Source of the DNA: Roseococcus sp.
GTDB taxonomy: Bacteria; Pseudomonadota; Alphaproteobacteria; Acetobacterales; Acetobacteraceae
Direction: 5' to 3'
DNA: 64,000 nucleotides
NCBI GenBank assembly: GCA_026414745.1
Contig: JAOAIK010000037.1
Span: 1-64,000 of the forward strand
This document shows, one piece after another, positions 1-10,067 of the stretch. The first letter of the stretch is position 1; each line of letters opens with the position of its first letter. The translations under genes were made by a program, and so were the position numbers. The notes beneath the pieces are model-generated. The model was not told the origin of the DNA and searched no databases. It worked only from the letters and a program-made list of their open reading frames with translations.

Positions 1-1
1 G

Positions 2-328
2 ATGTTCGCCGCCCTCGCGCTGGGCGGGCTGTTCCGCTCGCTGCAGTTCACCGCCATGAACACCCTCGCCTTCGCCGAGATCCCGCGCGAGCGGCTCTCC
101 GCCGCCACCGCCTTCTACGGCACCGCGCAGCAGCTTCCCCCCGCCATCGGGGTGGTGATGGCGACGGGCGTGATGGAGGCCGCCCGCCATCTCGCGGGGC
201 GCGAGGCGCTGGCGGTGGCCGATCTCCACCTCGCCTTCCTCGCCGCCGCGCTGGTGGCGCTGATCGCCGCGCCGCTCGCCCTCAGACTGCCGCGCGACGC
301 GGGGGCGGAGATCGCCGGCCGGAGGTGA
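2..328 (+). CDS. MFS transporter, C-terminal part (truncated by window start)
   Basis: Hydrophobic ORF FRSLQFTAMNTLAFAEIPRERLSAATAFYGTAQQLPPAIGV, typical of DHA2-type MFS permease C-termini. Confidence 0.75.
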   Translation: MFAALALGGLFRSLQFTAMNTLAFAEIPRERLSAATAFYGTAQQLPPAIGVVMATGVMEAARHLAGREALAVADLHLAFLAAALVALIAAPLALRLPRDAGAEIAGRR

Positions 329-396
329 GCGGCAAGGGCCCGCCGCGCGCCCCGCCCTGCTGGACGCGCAGGGCGAGAGGGCGTAACCGCCCCCGC

Positions 397-1767
397 ATGC
401 TGGAGCACGCCGATTTCGTCCCGCCGCGCCCCGTCCTTCCCGCGCGCTTCGGCGGCACGCTGGCGCTGCTGCGCACCTCGGCCGAGGACATGCTGCGCTT
501 CTTCCCCGAAAGCGGCTTCCGCCACCGGCTCATCCCCATGCGCACGCTGCGCCGCCGCCTCCTGGTGGTGAACGACCCGGAGCTGGTGCGCGAGGTCTTC
601 GTGCTGCACGCCGCCGCGAACGAGGCGAAGAGTCCGCATTTCCGCCAAGCCCTGGCGCCGGTGATCGGGGATTCGATGTTCCTGAACTCGGGGCGCGTCT
701 GGGCCGAGCGGCGGGCGGTGATCGCGCGGCTGATCCACCCCTCGCGCACCGCGCAGTTCCACCCGCTCTTCGTCGAGGGCGCCGAGGCGCTGGCCGCGCG
801 CTGGCGCGGGCGCGTGGATGTGGCGCGCGAGCTCGCTGCCGCCACGGCGCTTGCGGTCATGCGCGCGCTGTTTCCCCGCACCGCCCGCGAGGCCGACGCG
901 GCGGCGCTGGCGGCCGCCTTCACCGCCTATGAATCCCGCGTGCTGGCGGTGGATTTCGCGCATCTGCTGGGCCTGCCCGAACGCCTCTCGGGCTTGCAGC
1001 TGCGCGCCGCGCGCCGCCACGCGCGCGAGATCCGCGCGCTCTGCGCCGCGGCCATCGCCCGTGCCTTGCCCGATGAGGGCGGCCTCTTCGCCGAACTCCG
1101 GGCCGCCTGCGACGCGGCGGGCCGCCCGCTGCTCGACGCCGAACAGCTTCTCAACGAGGTGGCGATGCTGCTGCTCGCGGGCAGCGAGACATCGGCCAAT
1201 GCGCTCACCTGGGCGCTCTACCTGATCGCGCGCCACCCGCCCACGCTGGCCCAGCTGCGCGCCGAGCATGCGCGGGTGCTGGGCGGCCGCGCGCCCTCCT
1301 TCGCCGATCTCGCCGAGCTGCCCTTCACCAAGGCGGTGACGCAGGAGGCGATGCGCCTCTACCCGCCGGTGCCCTACCTCTCGCGCGAGGCCGCGGCGAG
1401 CCTGCGCGTGGGGCAGGTGACCCTGCATCCGGGCGACACGGTGATGGCCCTGCCCTGGCTCCTGCACCGCCACGAGCAGCTCTGGGACGCGCCGCACGCC
1501 TTCCGCCCCGAGCGCTTCCTGCCCGATGCGCCGCGCAAGCCGCCGCGCATGGGCTACATCCCCTTCTCCATCGGCCCGCGCGTCTGCGCCGGCGCGGCCT
1601 TCGCCCAGGCGGAGATGAGCGTGTTCCTTGCCGTGCTGCTGCAGCGGCTCGACTTCTCCGCCCCGCCGGGCGCCGAACCCATGCCGCGCGCGCGCCTCAC
1701 CACCCGCCCGCGCGGCGGTCTCGTGCTGGAGGTGACGCCGCGGGGCGCTCGATCGGAGCGCATGTGA
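397..1767 (+). CDS. Cytochrome P450
   Basis: Heme-binding motif FSIGPRVCAGAAFAQAE, I-helix LLLAGSETSANAL, ExxR-like EAMRLYPPVPYLSREA. Confidence 0.93.
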   Translation: MLEHADFVPPRPVLPARFGGTLALLRTSAEDMLRFFPESGFRHRLIPMRTLRRRLLVVNDPELVREVFVLHAAANEAKSPHFRQALAPVIGDSMFLNSGRVWAERRAVIARLIHPSRTAQFHPLFVEGAEALAARWRGRVDVARELAAATALAVMRALFPRTAREADAAALAAAFTAYESRVLAVDFAHLLGLPERLSGLQLRAARRHAREIRALCAAAIARALPDEGGLFAELRAACDAAGRPLLDAEQLLNEVAMLLLAGSETSANALTWALYLIARHPPTLAQLRAEHARVLGGRAPSFADLAELPFTKAVTQEAMRLYPPVPYLSREAAASLRVGQVTLHPGDTVMALPWLLHRHEQLWDAPHAFRPERFLPDAPRKPPRMGYIPFSIGPRVCAGAAFAQAEMSVFLAVLLQRLDFSAPPGAEPMPRARLTTRPRGGLVLEVTPRGARSERM

Positions 1768-1849
1768 ATTCTCGGTAAGCCGAGGAGATCGCGCTGCGGG
1801 TCGGCGCCGCTGGCGTGCGAGGCTCGGGCCGAGAGGAAGGATCTTCGGC

Positions 1850-4800
1850 ATGCTGCGGCGCTGGCTCGCTCCCCTCCTCCTGCTTGTGGCGCTCGCCGTG
1901 GCGCCGCCCGCGCGCGCCTTCGATCTCCCCGGGCTCAGCGCCGATTCCGACGGCTACCGCCTGTCGCTCGAGCGCCGTTTCCCCGCCGGCGGCACGGCGC
2001 AGCAGCGCCAGCAGGCGGAGGCGCGCGCCCAGCAGGCCGAGCGGACGAACAACTGGGCCGCCGCCGCCCAGGCCTGGGAGGAGCGGGCGGGGATGCGCGA
2101 GGCGAGCGCCGCGCAGTGGCTCGCCCTCGCCCGCGCCCAGCTGCGCCGCAGCCCGCCCGAGGCGCTGCGCGCCCTCCACGCCGCCTGGCAGGCCTTCATG
2201 CTCGAACGCGCGGGGCCGCCCGAGATCCCCGCCCTGCTCGTCATCGCCGAAGCGCTCGGGCAGCTCGATCGCCCCCAGCAGCGGATCGCGGCGCTGCAGG
2301 CGGTGGTGCAGCGCAACCCGGGCGAGCCGCGCTTCCAGCAGATGCTCGCCGAGGCGCGCCGCGCCGCCGGGCTTCTGGTCGCCCGCATCACCACCGAACC
2401 GGAGAGCGAACCGGCCCGCGCCTGCATCGGCTTCACCGTTCCCCCCGCCCGGCGACAGGACTGGAACCCGGCCGACTGGATCCGGGCCGACCCGCCGCTG
2501 CCAGGCCTCGCCGTGACCCGCGAGCGGGATGTCCTTTGCATCGCCGGGCTGCCGCACGGGCGCGTCACCCGCCTTCTCCTGCGCGCCGGGCTGCCGGGCG
2601 AGGAGGGGCTGCGACTCAACCGCGACACGCCGCTCGCCATCGCCATGCCCGACCGCGCGCCGCGTCTCGCCTTCGATTCCCGCGCCTTCATCATCCCGGC
2701 CAACCGCGGCGAGGCGCGGGTGCCGCTTGCGCTCATGAATGTGAACGCGCTGACGATGCGCATCGTGCGGATCACCGAGCGCAATCTCGTCCCCTTCTCG
2801 CGCGACTGGCGGCCCGGGCAGACCCTCGACTGGTGGACGACCGACGACCTGCACGAGGTGTGGGGCCGGGTGGTGTGGGAGGGCAGCCTGGAGCTGCCGC
2901 CGGGCGAGGCGAACCGGTTCCGTCGCATCGCGGTGCCCGTGCCGGAGGCGGTGCGCAACGCCGGCCCTGGCCTCTACATGATGGTCGCGCGCAGCGCCGA
3001 CGGCGGACCCGATCAGCGTCGGCTGGTCTCGGTGCAGGGGCTGGTGCTGACCGATCTCGGCCTCACCGCCTGGCGCGGGGCGGGCGGCCTCGCGGTGCAG
3101 GCGCGCCGCCTCTCCGACGCGCGGCCCGCCGAGGGGGTGCGCGTCGCGCTGATGGCGCGCAACAACGACATCCTGGCCGAGGCGGTCTCCGGCGCCGATG
3201 GCCTCGCGCGCTTCGGCCCCGCCCTGCTGCGCGGCGAGGGGCCGATGCAGCCCGTCGCCCTGCACGCGATGACGGAGACCGACTTCGTCGCCCTCGACCT
3301 CGAGGCCGCGGCCTTCGACCTCTCCGATCGCGGCGCCGAGGGGCGGCCCCATCCCGGCCCGCTGGACGCCTTTCTCTGGCTCGATCGCGGCATCTACCGG
3401 CCGGGCGAGACGGTGAACGCCATGGCGCTGCTGCGCGATGGCGGCGGCGCGCCGGTGGAGGCGCCGCTGCGGCTGCGGCTGCGCCGGCCCAACGGCCAGG
3501 TGGCGGCCGAGCATGTGCTGCGCGATGGCGGCCACTGGCCCATCGCCCTGCCGCCCTCGGCCCCCGCGGGGGCCTGGCGGCTCGAGGCGCTGACCGACCC
3601 CGCCGCCCCGCCCGTGGGCGGAACGAGCTTCCGGGTGGACGCCTTCGTGCCCGAGCGGCTGGCGGTGGAACTCGGCCCCGCGCCGGGGCCGCTCATCCCC
3701 GGCCGGCCGCTTCCCATCCCCGTCGTCGCACGCTTCCTCTACGGGGCGCCGGGGGCGCAGCTCCAGGGCAGCGCGGAGCTGCGCCTCGTCACCCTCCGCT
3801 CCCCCTTCCCCGATCTGCCGGGCTTCCGCTTCGGTCTGGAGGAGGAGGGCTTCGCCCCCGGCCTGATCACCGCCGAACTGCCCGAGACCGATGCGGACGG
3901 GCGCGCCACGCTCGAGCTCTCCCTGCCCCGCGCGCCCGACACCACGCGCCCGCTGCGCGGCGAGCTCACCGTGCTGGTGGAGGAACCGGGCGGCCGCGCC
4001 TCGCGCGCGACGCTTGACATCGCGGTCGCGGCGCAGCCGCGCCTCCTCGGCCTGCGCGCCCCCGAGGCGGTGGATGCGGGATCCGAGGCCGGCTTCGAGA
4101 TCGTGATGACCGACCCCGAGGGGCGGCCGCAGCCCGGCGAGATCGCCTGGCGGCTGCTGCGCGAGCGGCCGGACTGGCGCGTGGTGCTGCGCGGCGGCAT
4201 CCCCCGCTACGAGACGGTCTGGACCGATGAGCCGGTGGATTCCGGCACCCTCGCGCTGGGTGCCGCGCCCGCCCGGCTCGCGCGCACCCTGCCCTTCGGC
4301 CGCTACCGCTTCGAGGCGCAGCAGCAGGGCGGCATGGCCCTCGCCTCGGTGCGGGTGCGCGCGGGCTGGGTGGCGAGCGAGAGCGCCGAGACCCCCGACA
4401 AGGTGGATGTGGCCACCGACCGCCGCGCCTACGCCCCCGGGGAGACGGTCCGGCTGCGCATCGCGCCCCCCTTCGGCGGGCGCGCCGCGCTGGCCGTGCT
4501 GACCGACCAGCTGCGCGAGTTGCGCGAGATCGATCTGCCCGAGGCGGGGGCCGAGGTGGAACTTCGCGCCGACCCCGCCTGGGGCGCGGGGGCCTATGTC
4601 GCGGTCACGGTGTTCCGCCCCGGCGAGGCGGCGAACATGCCCGGCCGCGCGCTCGGCCTCGCCTGGGTGCAGCTGGACCCGGCGGCGCGCCGCCTCGCCC
4701 TCACCCTCGGCGGGCCGGAGCGCGCGCGGCCCAACAGCCGCGTCGAGATCCCGGTCACGGTGCAGGGGGCCTCCGGCCCGGTGCGCCTCACTCTCGCCGC

Positions 4801-6931
4801 GGTGGACGAGGGCATCCTTCGCCTCACCCGCTTCGCCACCCCGGATCCGCTCGCGCATTACACGGGGCAGCGGCGGCTCGGGGTGGACATCCGCGACGAC
4901 TACGGCCGGCTGATCGCGCCGCCCGAGGGCGCGCCGGCCGCGCTGCGCCAGGGCGGCGACGAGATCGATTCCCTCGCCGTGCACAACCCGCCGCAGCGCA
5001 GCGTCGCGCTTTTCTCGGGCGTGGTGGAGACGGACGCCGATGGGCGCGGGATCGTTCCGCTCGAGCTGCCCGACTTCGCGGGGGAGCTGCGGCTGATGGC
5101 GGTGGCCTGGGCCGGCGAGCGGATCGGCGCCGCCGCCCGCCCCCTGACGGTGCGCGACCCGGTGCTGGCCGAACCGCTGCTGCCGCGCTTCCTCGCCCCC
5201 GGCGACGAGGCGCAGGCGGGGCTGCTCCTGCACAACCTCGAGCTTCCGGCGGGCGAGGTGGCGGTCAGCCTCTCGGCCGAGGGCGCGATCCGCCTCGCCG
5301 GCCCCGCGCGCGTCGCGGCGCGGCTCGCCACCGGCCAGCGCGCCGAGCCGCGCTTCGGCCTGGTGGCGAGCGGCCCGGGCGAGGGCGTGCTGCGCTTCTC
5401 CGTCACCGGCCCCGAGGGCTTCAGCGCCGGCCGCGAGGCGCGCATCGAGGTGCGCTCGGCCCGGCCGGTGGCCACCGCGCTCAGCCTGATCGAGATCGCG
5501 CCGCGCGCGGAGGCGAGGCTTGCGCCCGAGGGCGCCGGCTTCCTGCCCGGCTGGCGGGCGGTGGCGCGGCTCGGTGCGCCCCTGCGCTACGACGCGGAGG
5601 GGATGCTCGCCGCCCTGCAGGCCTTCCCCCTCGCCTGCCTCGAGCAGAGCGCCTCGCAGGCGCTGGCGCTCGCCGCGGCGCTCACCGAGGGCAGCCCGGC
5701 CGCGACGCAGGGCGCGCTGCAGCGCGCCGTGGAGGCGGTGCTCGCCCGACAGCGCTTCGACGGCAGCTTCGGCCTCTGGTCCGCACAGGGCGAGCGCGAG
5801 GCCTGGACCTCCGCCCATGCCGTGGAGGCGCTGCTGCGCGCCCGCGCCGCCGGGGCCGCCGTGCCGCAGGCGGCGCTCGAGGCCGCCCTCGCCCATCTCT
5901 CCGCGGCGCTCGACGAGGAAGGCCCGGAACGGCCGGAGGAGTTCGCCGCCCATGCGGCATGGTTGAACGCGCTCTCCCTGGCCGGGCGGCACCGCCTGGG
6001 CGCGGCGCGCCGCCTCCTCGAGCAGCTCGAGCGGCTTCCCACCCCGCTCGCGCGCGCCCAGCTCGCCGCCAGCTTCGCCCGCGCCGGCGACATGGAGCGG
6101 GCCGAGCGCGCCTTCGCCGCCGCGCTGGCCGACCCCGCCCGACGCGACTGGCTCGCCGATTACGGCAGCGCGGCGCGCGACGCGCTGGCGCTGCTGGTGC
6201 TGGCGCGCGAGGCGGGGCTGCCGGCCGCGCAGCAGCAGGCGGCGCTGGCCCGGCTGCCGGGGCCGGAGTTCACGCCCGCCCGCGCCTCGACCCAGGAGCA
6301 GGCCTGGGCGGTGCTCGCCGCCGCCACGCTGGGTCGGGACGGACGGCCCATCCGCGCCGCCCTCGATGGCCGGACCGTGCCCGGGCGCAGCGTCGAGGTG
6401 ACGGCCGGCGGCGTGCTGCGCAACCTGGGCGAGGCGCCGCTTCCGGTGCAGGTCGCCGTGCAGGGAATCCCGCGCGACGCCCCGCCCGCGGCGCGCCAGC
6501 ACATGACCATCCGCCGCCGTTTCGTGGATCTGAACGGCTTGCCGCTGAACCTCGATGCGCTGCGCGTCGGCCAGCAGTTCGTGCTGGTGCTGGATGCGAG
6601 GGCCGAGACGGGGCAGCGCCACATGGCGATGGTGACCCAGGGCCTCCCGGCGGGCTGGGAGATCGTGGCCCGCTACCCGGCCGGGCCGGTGCCGGGCTTC
6701 CCGGGCCTGGGCGAACTCTCCGAGGCCGATGCGCAGCCCGCGCTCGACGACCGCTTCGCCATCGCCGTCACCTTTTCCGACGAGCGACGCGAGGCGCGCT
6801 TCGCCGCGCGCATCCGTGTCGTGACCGCCGGGCGCTTCGAGCTGCCCGGCGCGGAGGTGGTGGACATGTATCGCCCGAGTTTCATGGCGCGGCAGGCTGT
6901 GGGGCGCATCACCATCCAGCCCGGGCCCTGA
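1850..6931 (+). CDS. Bacterial alpha-2-macroglobulin family protein with thioester motif CLEQ
   Basis: 1693 aa; signal peptide; MG domains (DRGIYRPGETVNAMALLRD), VDEGILRLTRF, thioester region FPLACLEQSASQAL. Confidence 0.93.
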   Translation: MLRRWLAPLLLLVALAVAPPARAFDLPGLSADSDGYRLSLERRFPAGGTAQQRQQAEARAQQAERTNNWAAAAQAWEERAGMREASAAQWLALARAQLRRSPPEALRALHAAWQAFMLERAGPPEIPALLVIAEALGQLDRPQQRIAALQAVVQRNPGEPRFQQMLAEARRAAGLLVARITTEPESEPARACIGFTVPPARRQDWNPADWIRADPPLPGLAVTRERDVLCIAGLPHGRVTRLLLRAGLPGEEGLRLNRDTPLAIAMPDRAPRLAFDSRAFIIPANRGEARVPLALMNVNALTMRIVRITERNLVPFSRDWRPGQTLDWWTTDDLHEVWGRVVWEGSLELPPGEANRFRRIAVPVPEAVRNAGPGLYMMVARSADGGPDQRRLVSVQGLVLTDLGLTAWRGAGGLAVQARRLSDARPAEGVRVALMARNNDILAEAVSGADGLARFGPALLRGEGPMQPVALHAMTETDFVALDLEAAAFDLSDRGAEGRPHPGPLDAFLWLDRGIYRPGETVNAMALLRDGGGAPVEAPLRLRLRRPNGQVAAEHVLRDGGHWPIALPPSAPAGAWRLEALTDPAAPPVGGTSFRVDAFVPERLAVELGPAPGPLIPGRPLPIPVVARFLYGAPGAQLQGSAELRLVTLRSPFPDLPGFRFGLEEEGFAPGLITAELPETDADGRATLELSLPRAPDTTRPLRGELTVLVEEPGGRASRATLDIAVAAQPRLLGLRAPEAVDAGSEAGFEIVMTDPEGRPQPGEIAWRLLRERPDWRVVLRGGIPRYETVWTDEPVDSGTLALGAAPARLARTLPFGRYRFEAQQQGGMALASVRVRAGWVASESAETPDKVDVATDRRAYAPGETVRLRIAPPFGGRAALAVLTDQLRELREIDLPEAGAEVELRADPAWGAGAYVAVTVFRPGEAANMPGRALGLAWVQLDPAARRLALTLGGPERARPNSRVEIPVTVQGASGPVRLTLAAVDEGILRLTRFATPDPLAHYTGQRRLGVDIRDDYGRLIAPPEGAPAALRQGGDEIDSLAVHNPPQRSVALFSGVVETDADGRGIVPLELPDFAGELRLMAVAWAGERIGAAARPLTVRDPVLAEPLLPRFLAPGDEAQAGLLLHNLELPAGEVAVSLSAEGAIRLAGPARVAARLATGQRAEPRFGLVASGPGEGVLRFSVTGPEGFSAGREARIEVRSARPVATALSLIEIAPRAEARLAPEGAGFLPGWRAVARLGAPLRYDAEGMLAALQAFPLACLEQSASQALALAAALTEGSPAATQGALQRAVEAVLARQRFDGSFGLWSAQGEREAWTSAHAVEALLRARAAGAAVPQAALEAALAHLSAALDEEGPERPEEFAAHAAWLNALSLAGRHRLGAARRLLEQLERLPTPLARAQLAASFARAGDMERAERAFAAALADPARRDWLADYGSAARDALALLVLAREAGLPAAQQQAALARLPGPEFTPARASTQEQAWAVLAAATLGRDGRPIRAALDGRTVPGRSVEVTAGGVLRNLGEAPLPVQVAVQGIPRDAPPAARQHMTIRRRFVDLNGLPLNLDALRVGQQFVLVLDARAETGQRHMAMVTQGLPAGWEIVARYPAGPVPGFPGLGELSEADAQPALDDRFAIAVTFSDERREARFAARIRVVTAGRFELPGAEVVDMYRPSFMARQAVGRITIQPGP

Positions 6932-7218
6932 GGCGCGGGCTCAACCCGGCGGCCGCTGTCTCTGGACTCATACCACACGCGCGCCGGTGTCGCCTTCGCG
7001 CGCCTCGGTCGCCGGGCGGCGGCCCATCCGGCCGCCTTGGCGTCACCGCACAGGCCGCGGGCCGCATCCGCGGCCTCGGTCCTCCGGGCCGCAGGGTTGG
7101 GACTTCCTGCGCTTGGTATCAGGGGAAGGCGGCGCGGCCGCCGCTGTGGCTGTGTCTTGCCGCGCCGCCGCTTGCCCGCCGGGCATGGGCGAAGGGGCGG
7201 CATGTCATGGCGCCCGCC

Positions 7219-10056
7219 TCAGCCGCCGAAGGCGAGCCGCGCGATCACCCGGGCGCGCTGGGCGGCCCCGCCCACCGCCTCGGGCGGCGGCAGCCAGCGC
7301 ACGCCCCGCCCACGGGCCAGCGCCTCGGCCTCCGGGGCGGCGCTGAGCAGCGCATCGCCGGGCAGCAGCACCGCCTTGGCCTCCGGCGGCGGCGGGCCCG
7401 GCAGGCGCAGCCGCGCCCAGGCCCAGCCATGGTGGGTGCGCAGCACGCCCGCCTCCAGCCGCGCCGGCTCGGGCCGGAAACCCGGCACGCCCAGGCGCAG
7501 CATCTCCTCGATGCCGGCGGCGAAGCCGGGGGCGCCCGTGTCCAGCCAGAGCCTGGGTCCGCGCGGGCGCGGCCAGCTCGCGGCCAGGGCCTCGCCGAGC
7601 CGCGCCTCCTCCTCCGGCGCGAGCGGCAGCAGCGCCGCCCGCCGCGCGAAGGAAAGCACCCCGGCCAGCGGCCCGGTGCCATAGGCCTCCTCGATGACGT
7701 GGCGCACCCGCGCGCCGATGGTCTCGGGCGCGAGCGCCTCCCGCGCCCAGGCGGCGGCGGCGGCACCCAGCGCCTCGCGCGCCGGCGCATCGGCCAGCAG
7801 CGCGGCAAGCGCGGCGCCGAGCTCCTCCGGGCTGGGGGCGTCGGGCAGGCGGCGGCAGACATGCGCGGGGAGTTCGGCCATCGCGCCATGGGCGTTGACC
7901 AGGGTGGGCAGCCCGGCGGCCAGCGCGTCCTTCACCGCGCCCGAGGTCTCGCCCGTGCTGCCGCTGCGCAGCTGCACGGCAAGGTCGCTCGCCGCCAGCC
8001 AGCACCGGTAGCTTTCGACCGGCAGCCGGCCGGTCACGCGCACGCGCTCGCCGAGGCCGAGCCTTTCCGCCTCGGCGGCGACGGCGCGCTCCAGCCCCTC
8101 CTCCGCCCCCCCCACATACACGAGGTTCGCCCGCGGCCACTGGGCCGCGATCCCGGCGAAGGCGGCGAGCAGGAGGAGGGGCGCCTTGCGGGGCGTGACC
8201 AGGCCGAAGGCGGCGACGATCTCCGCCTCCTCCGGCAGGCCCAGCGCGGCGCGGGCCGCGGCGCGGCTCGGCAGGTCGAGGGGGGCGCGCAGATGCGGCA
8301 CCACCCGCACATGGGCGGTGGCCGCGGGGCCGTATTCGGCCTCGAGCCGCGCCCGGGCGTGCTCGGAATGGACGATGACCATGGCCGCCTCGGCCAGAAC
8401 CCCGGCGCTGCCCATGCCCATCCGCCCCGCCAGCGCGGCGGGGTAGCCCTCCTCCTCCACCCGCTCGGGCAGGGCGCGCTCGCGCGCCGCGCGGTCGGTC
8501 AGCAGCCAGTGGCGCAGATCGGTCAGCGCCGGGTCGTGCAGCGTCACCACCCCGGGCTGGCGGGGCAGAAGCCGCGTCAGCGCCGCGGCGTGCAGCGGGT
8601 TGTTGCCGATCTGGTAGAGCACCCGCTCGAAGCGCCCGCCCTCGCGCGCGAAGGCCGCCTCCTCCATCCAGGGCAGCCGGCCGGCCAGCGCGCCCTCGGG
8701 CGGCGCGGCCGAGACGAGGGTGATGGCGTAGTGCGGCCGCAGCGCGAGGGCGAGTTCGGCCGTGTAGTCCGCCACCCCGGTGGGCGCGGGCGGGAGCGGC
8801 GCGACGAGCGCCAGCCGCGGCCGGGGCCGGGGCCGCCAGGGCACGCCCTGGGGCGCGCGCTCCTCCAGCGCGCGCCAGGCCCGCGCCGCCACCCCGTCCC
8901 AGGAGAAGTCGCGCGCCCGCCGCCGGCCATAGGCGGCGAGATCGGCCCGCCGCGCGGGGTCGCCCAGCAGCCTCTCCATCAGCCGGCAGAGGCCCTGGGC
9001 GTCGGTCGGGTCGAAGAGCGCATCGGCGCGGCCGATCACCTCGGGCAAAGCGGGGCGGTCGCTCGCGATCACCGGCGCGCCGCAGGCCATGGCCTCCACC
9101 GCCGGCAGGCCGAAGCCCTCGGCGAGGGAGGGAAAGACGAAGAGCGCGGCGGCGGCATAGAGCCCGGGCAGATCGGCCTCGGGCACATGCGGCAGCACCA
9201 CCGCCTCGCGCGCCGAGAGGCCGCGCGCGGCGATGGCGGCGGCCAGCGCCGGCGGGTTCACATGGCCGATGGCGAGCGGATGGCGCGCGCGCAGCGCCGC
9301 GGGCAGCGCGGCATAGGCGTCGAGCAGCACCGCCTCGTTCTTGCGCAGGTCGCCCATGCCGAGCGCCAGCACATAGCCGGGCGGAAGCCCGTAGCGCGCC
9401 GGCAGGGCGGGGTCCGGCCGGGCGGGGGGCGCGAAATCCGGGTTCACCCCCGCCCCGATCACCGCCAGCCGCTCGCGCGGCGTGGCGAGATGGGCGAGCG
9501 CCTCCGCCCGCGTCGCCTCCGAGTTGCAGAGCAGCAGCCCCGCGGCGGCGGCCTCGTCGAGGCCGCGCATGTACCAGGGCAGCAGCCCGCCCTCGCCCCA
9601 GGCGCCATCCAGGTAGAGGGCGCGCAGCGAGAGGGGGATGAGGTCGTGCAGCACGGCCGCGGTGGCCACCCGCTCGACCTCCTCGGGCCAGGTCACCACC
9701 GCCTCGTCGCGCCAGCCCTCGAACAACGAGCCGAGCAGCAGCAGGTCCACGCGCGCCTCGCAGACCGCCTCGGCGCGGATGAGCTCGGCGGCGCGGCGCA
9801 GGGCCGAGAGCGGCGCGCGCCCCGCCACCGCCCCCTCGGGCACGGCGAAGCGGCGGATCGCGGCCTCGCCCAGCAGGGGGGCGAACTCCTCGGCGATGCG
9901 GCCGGCCGTGTCGGTCAGCGTGTCGTTGACCAGCAGCAGCAACTCGTGCCGGCCGCGGGCGCGGGCCATGGCGCGGGCGAGGTCGAGCACATAGCGCCCC
10001 ACCCCGGCCCGGGCCGAGGCGCCCTGCGCCCCCTGCATGTCGAGCAGCACGCGCAT
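7219..10056 (-). CDS. Tandem-domain GT4-type glycosyltransferase (two GT modules)
   Basis: Two Rossmann GT-B-like halves: FPSLAEGFGLPAVEAMACGAPVIASDRPALPEV and LVAPLPPAPTGVADYTAELALAL...SGSTGETSGAVKDALAAGLPTLVNAHGAMAEL. Confidence 0.88.
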   Translation of the reverse strand: MRVLLDMQGAQGASARAGVGRYVLDLARAMARARGRHELLLLVNDTLTDTAGRIAEEFAPLLGEAAIRRFAVPEGAVAGRAPLSALRRAAELIRAEAVCEARVDLLLLGSLFEGWRDEAVVTWPEEVERVATAAVLHDLIPLSLRALYLDGAWGEGGLLPWYMRGLDEAAAAGLLLCNSEATRAEALAHLATPRERLAVIGAGVNPDFAPPARPDPALPARYGLPPGYVLALGMGDLRKNEAVLLDAYAALPAALRARHPLAIGHVNPPALAAAIAARGLSAREAVVLPHVPEADLPGLYAAAALFVFPSLAEGFGLPAVEAMACGAPVIASDRPALPEVIGRADALFDPTDAQGLCRLMERLLGDPARRADLAAYGRRRARDFSWDGVAARAWRALEERAPQGVPWRPRPRPRLALVAPLPPAPTGVADYTAELALALRPHYAITLVSAAPPEGALAGRLPWMEEAAFAREGGRFERVLYQIGNNPLHAAALTRLLPRQPGVVTLHDPALTDLRHWLLTDRAARERALPERVEEEGYPAALAGRMGMGSAGVLAEAAMVIVHSEHARARLEAEYGPAATAHVRVVPHLRAPLDLPSRAAARAALGLPEEAEIVAAFGLVTPRKAPLLLLAAFAGIAAQWPRANLVYVGGAEEGLERAVAAEAERLGLGERVRVTGRLPVESYRCWLAASDLAVQLRSGSTGETSGAVKDALAAGLPTLVNAHGAMAELPAHVCRRLPDAPSPEELGAALAALLADAPAREALGAAAAAWAREALAPETIGARVRHVIEEAYGTGPLAGVLSFARRAALLPLAPEEEARLGEALAASWPRPRGPRLWLDTGAPGFAAGIEEMLRLGVPGFRPEPARLEAGVLRTHHGWAWARLRLPGPPPPEAKAVLLPGDALLSAAPEAEALARGRGVRWLPPPEAVGGAAQRARVIARLAFGG

Positions 10057-10067
10057 CGGGGCGCGAT

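Noticed and set aside
1697-6622. 1641-aa minus-strand ORF
   Set aside because: Shadow frame of the alpha-2-macroglobulin gene; no domain-like sequence
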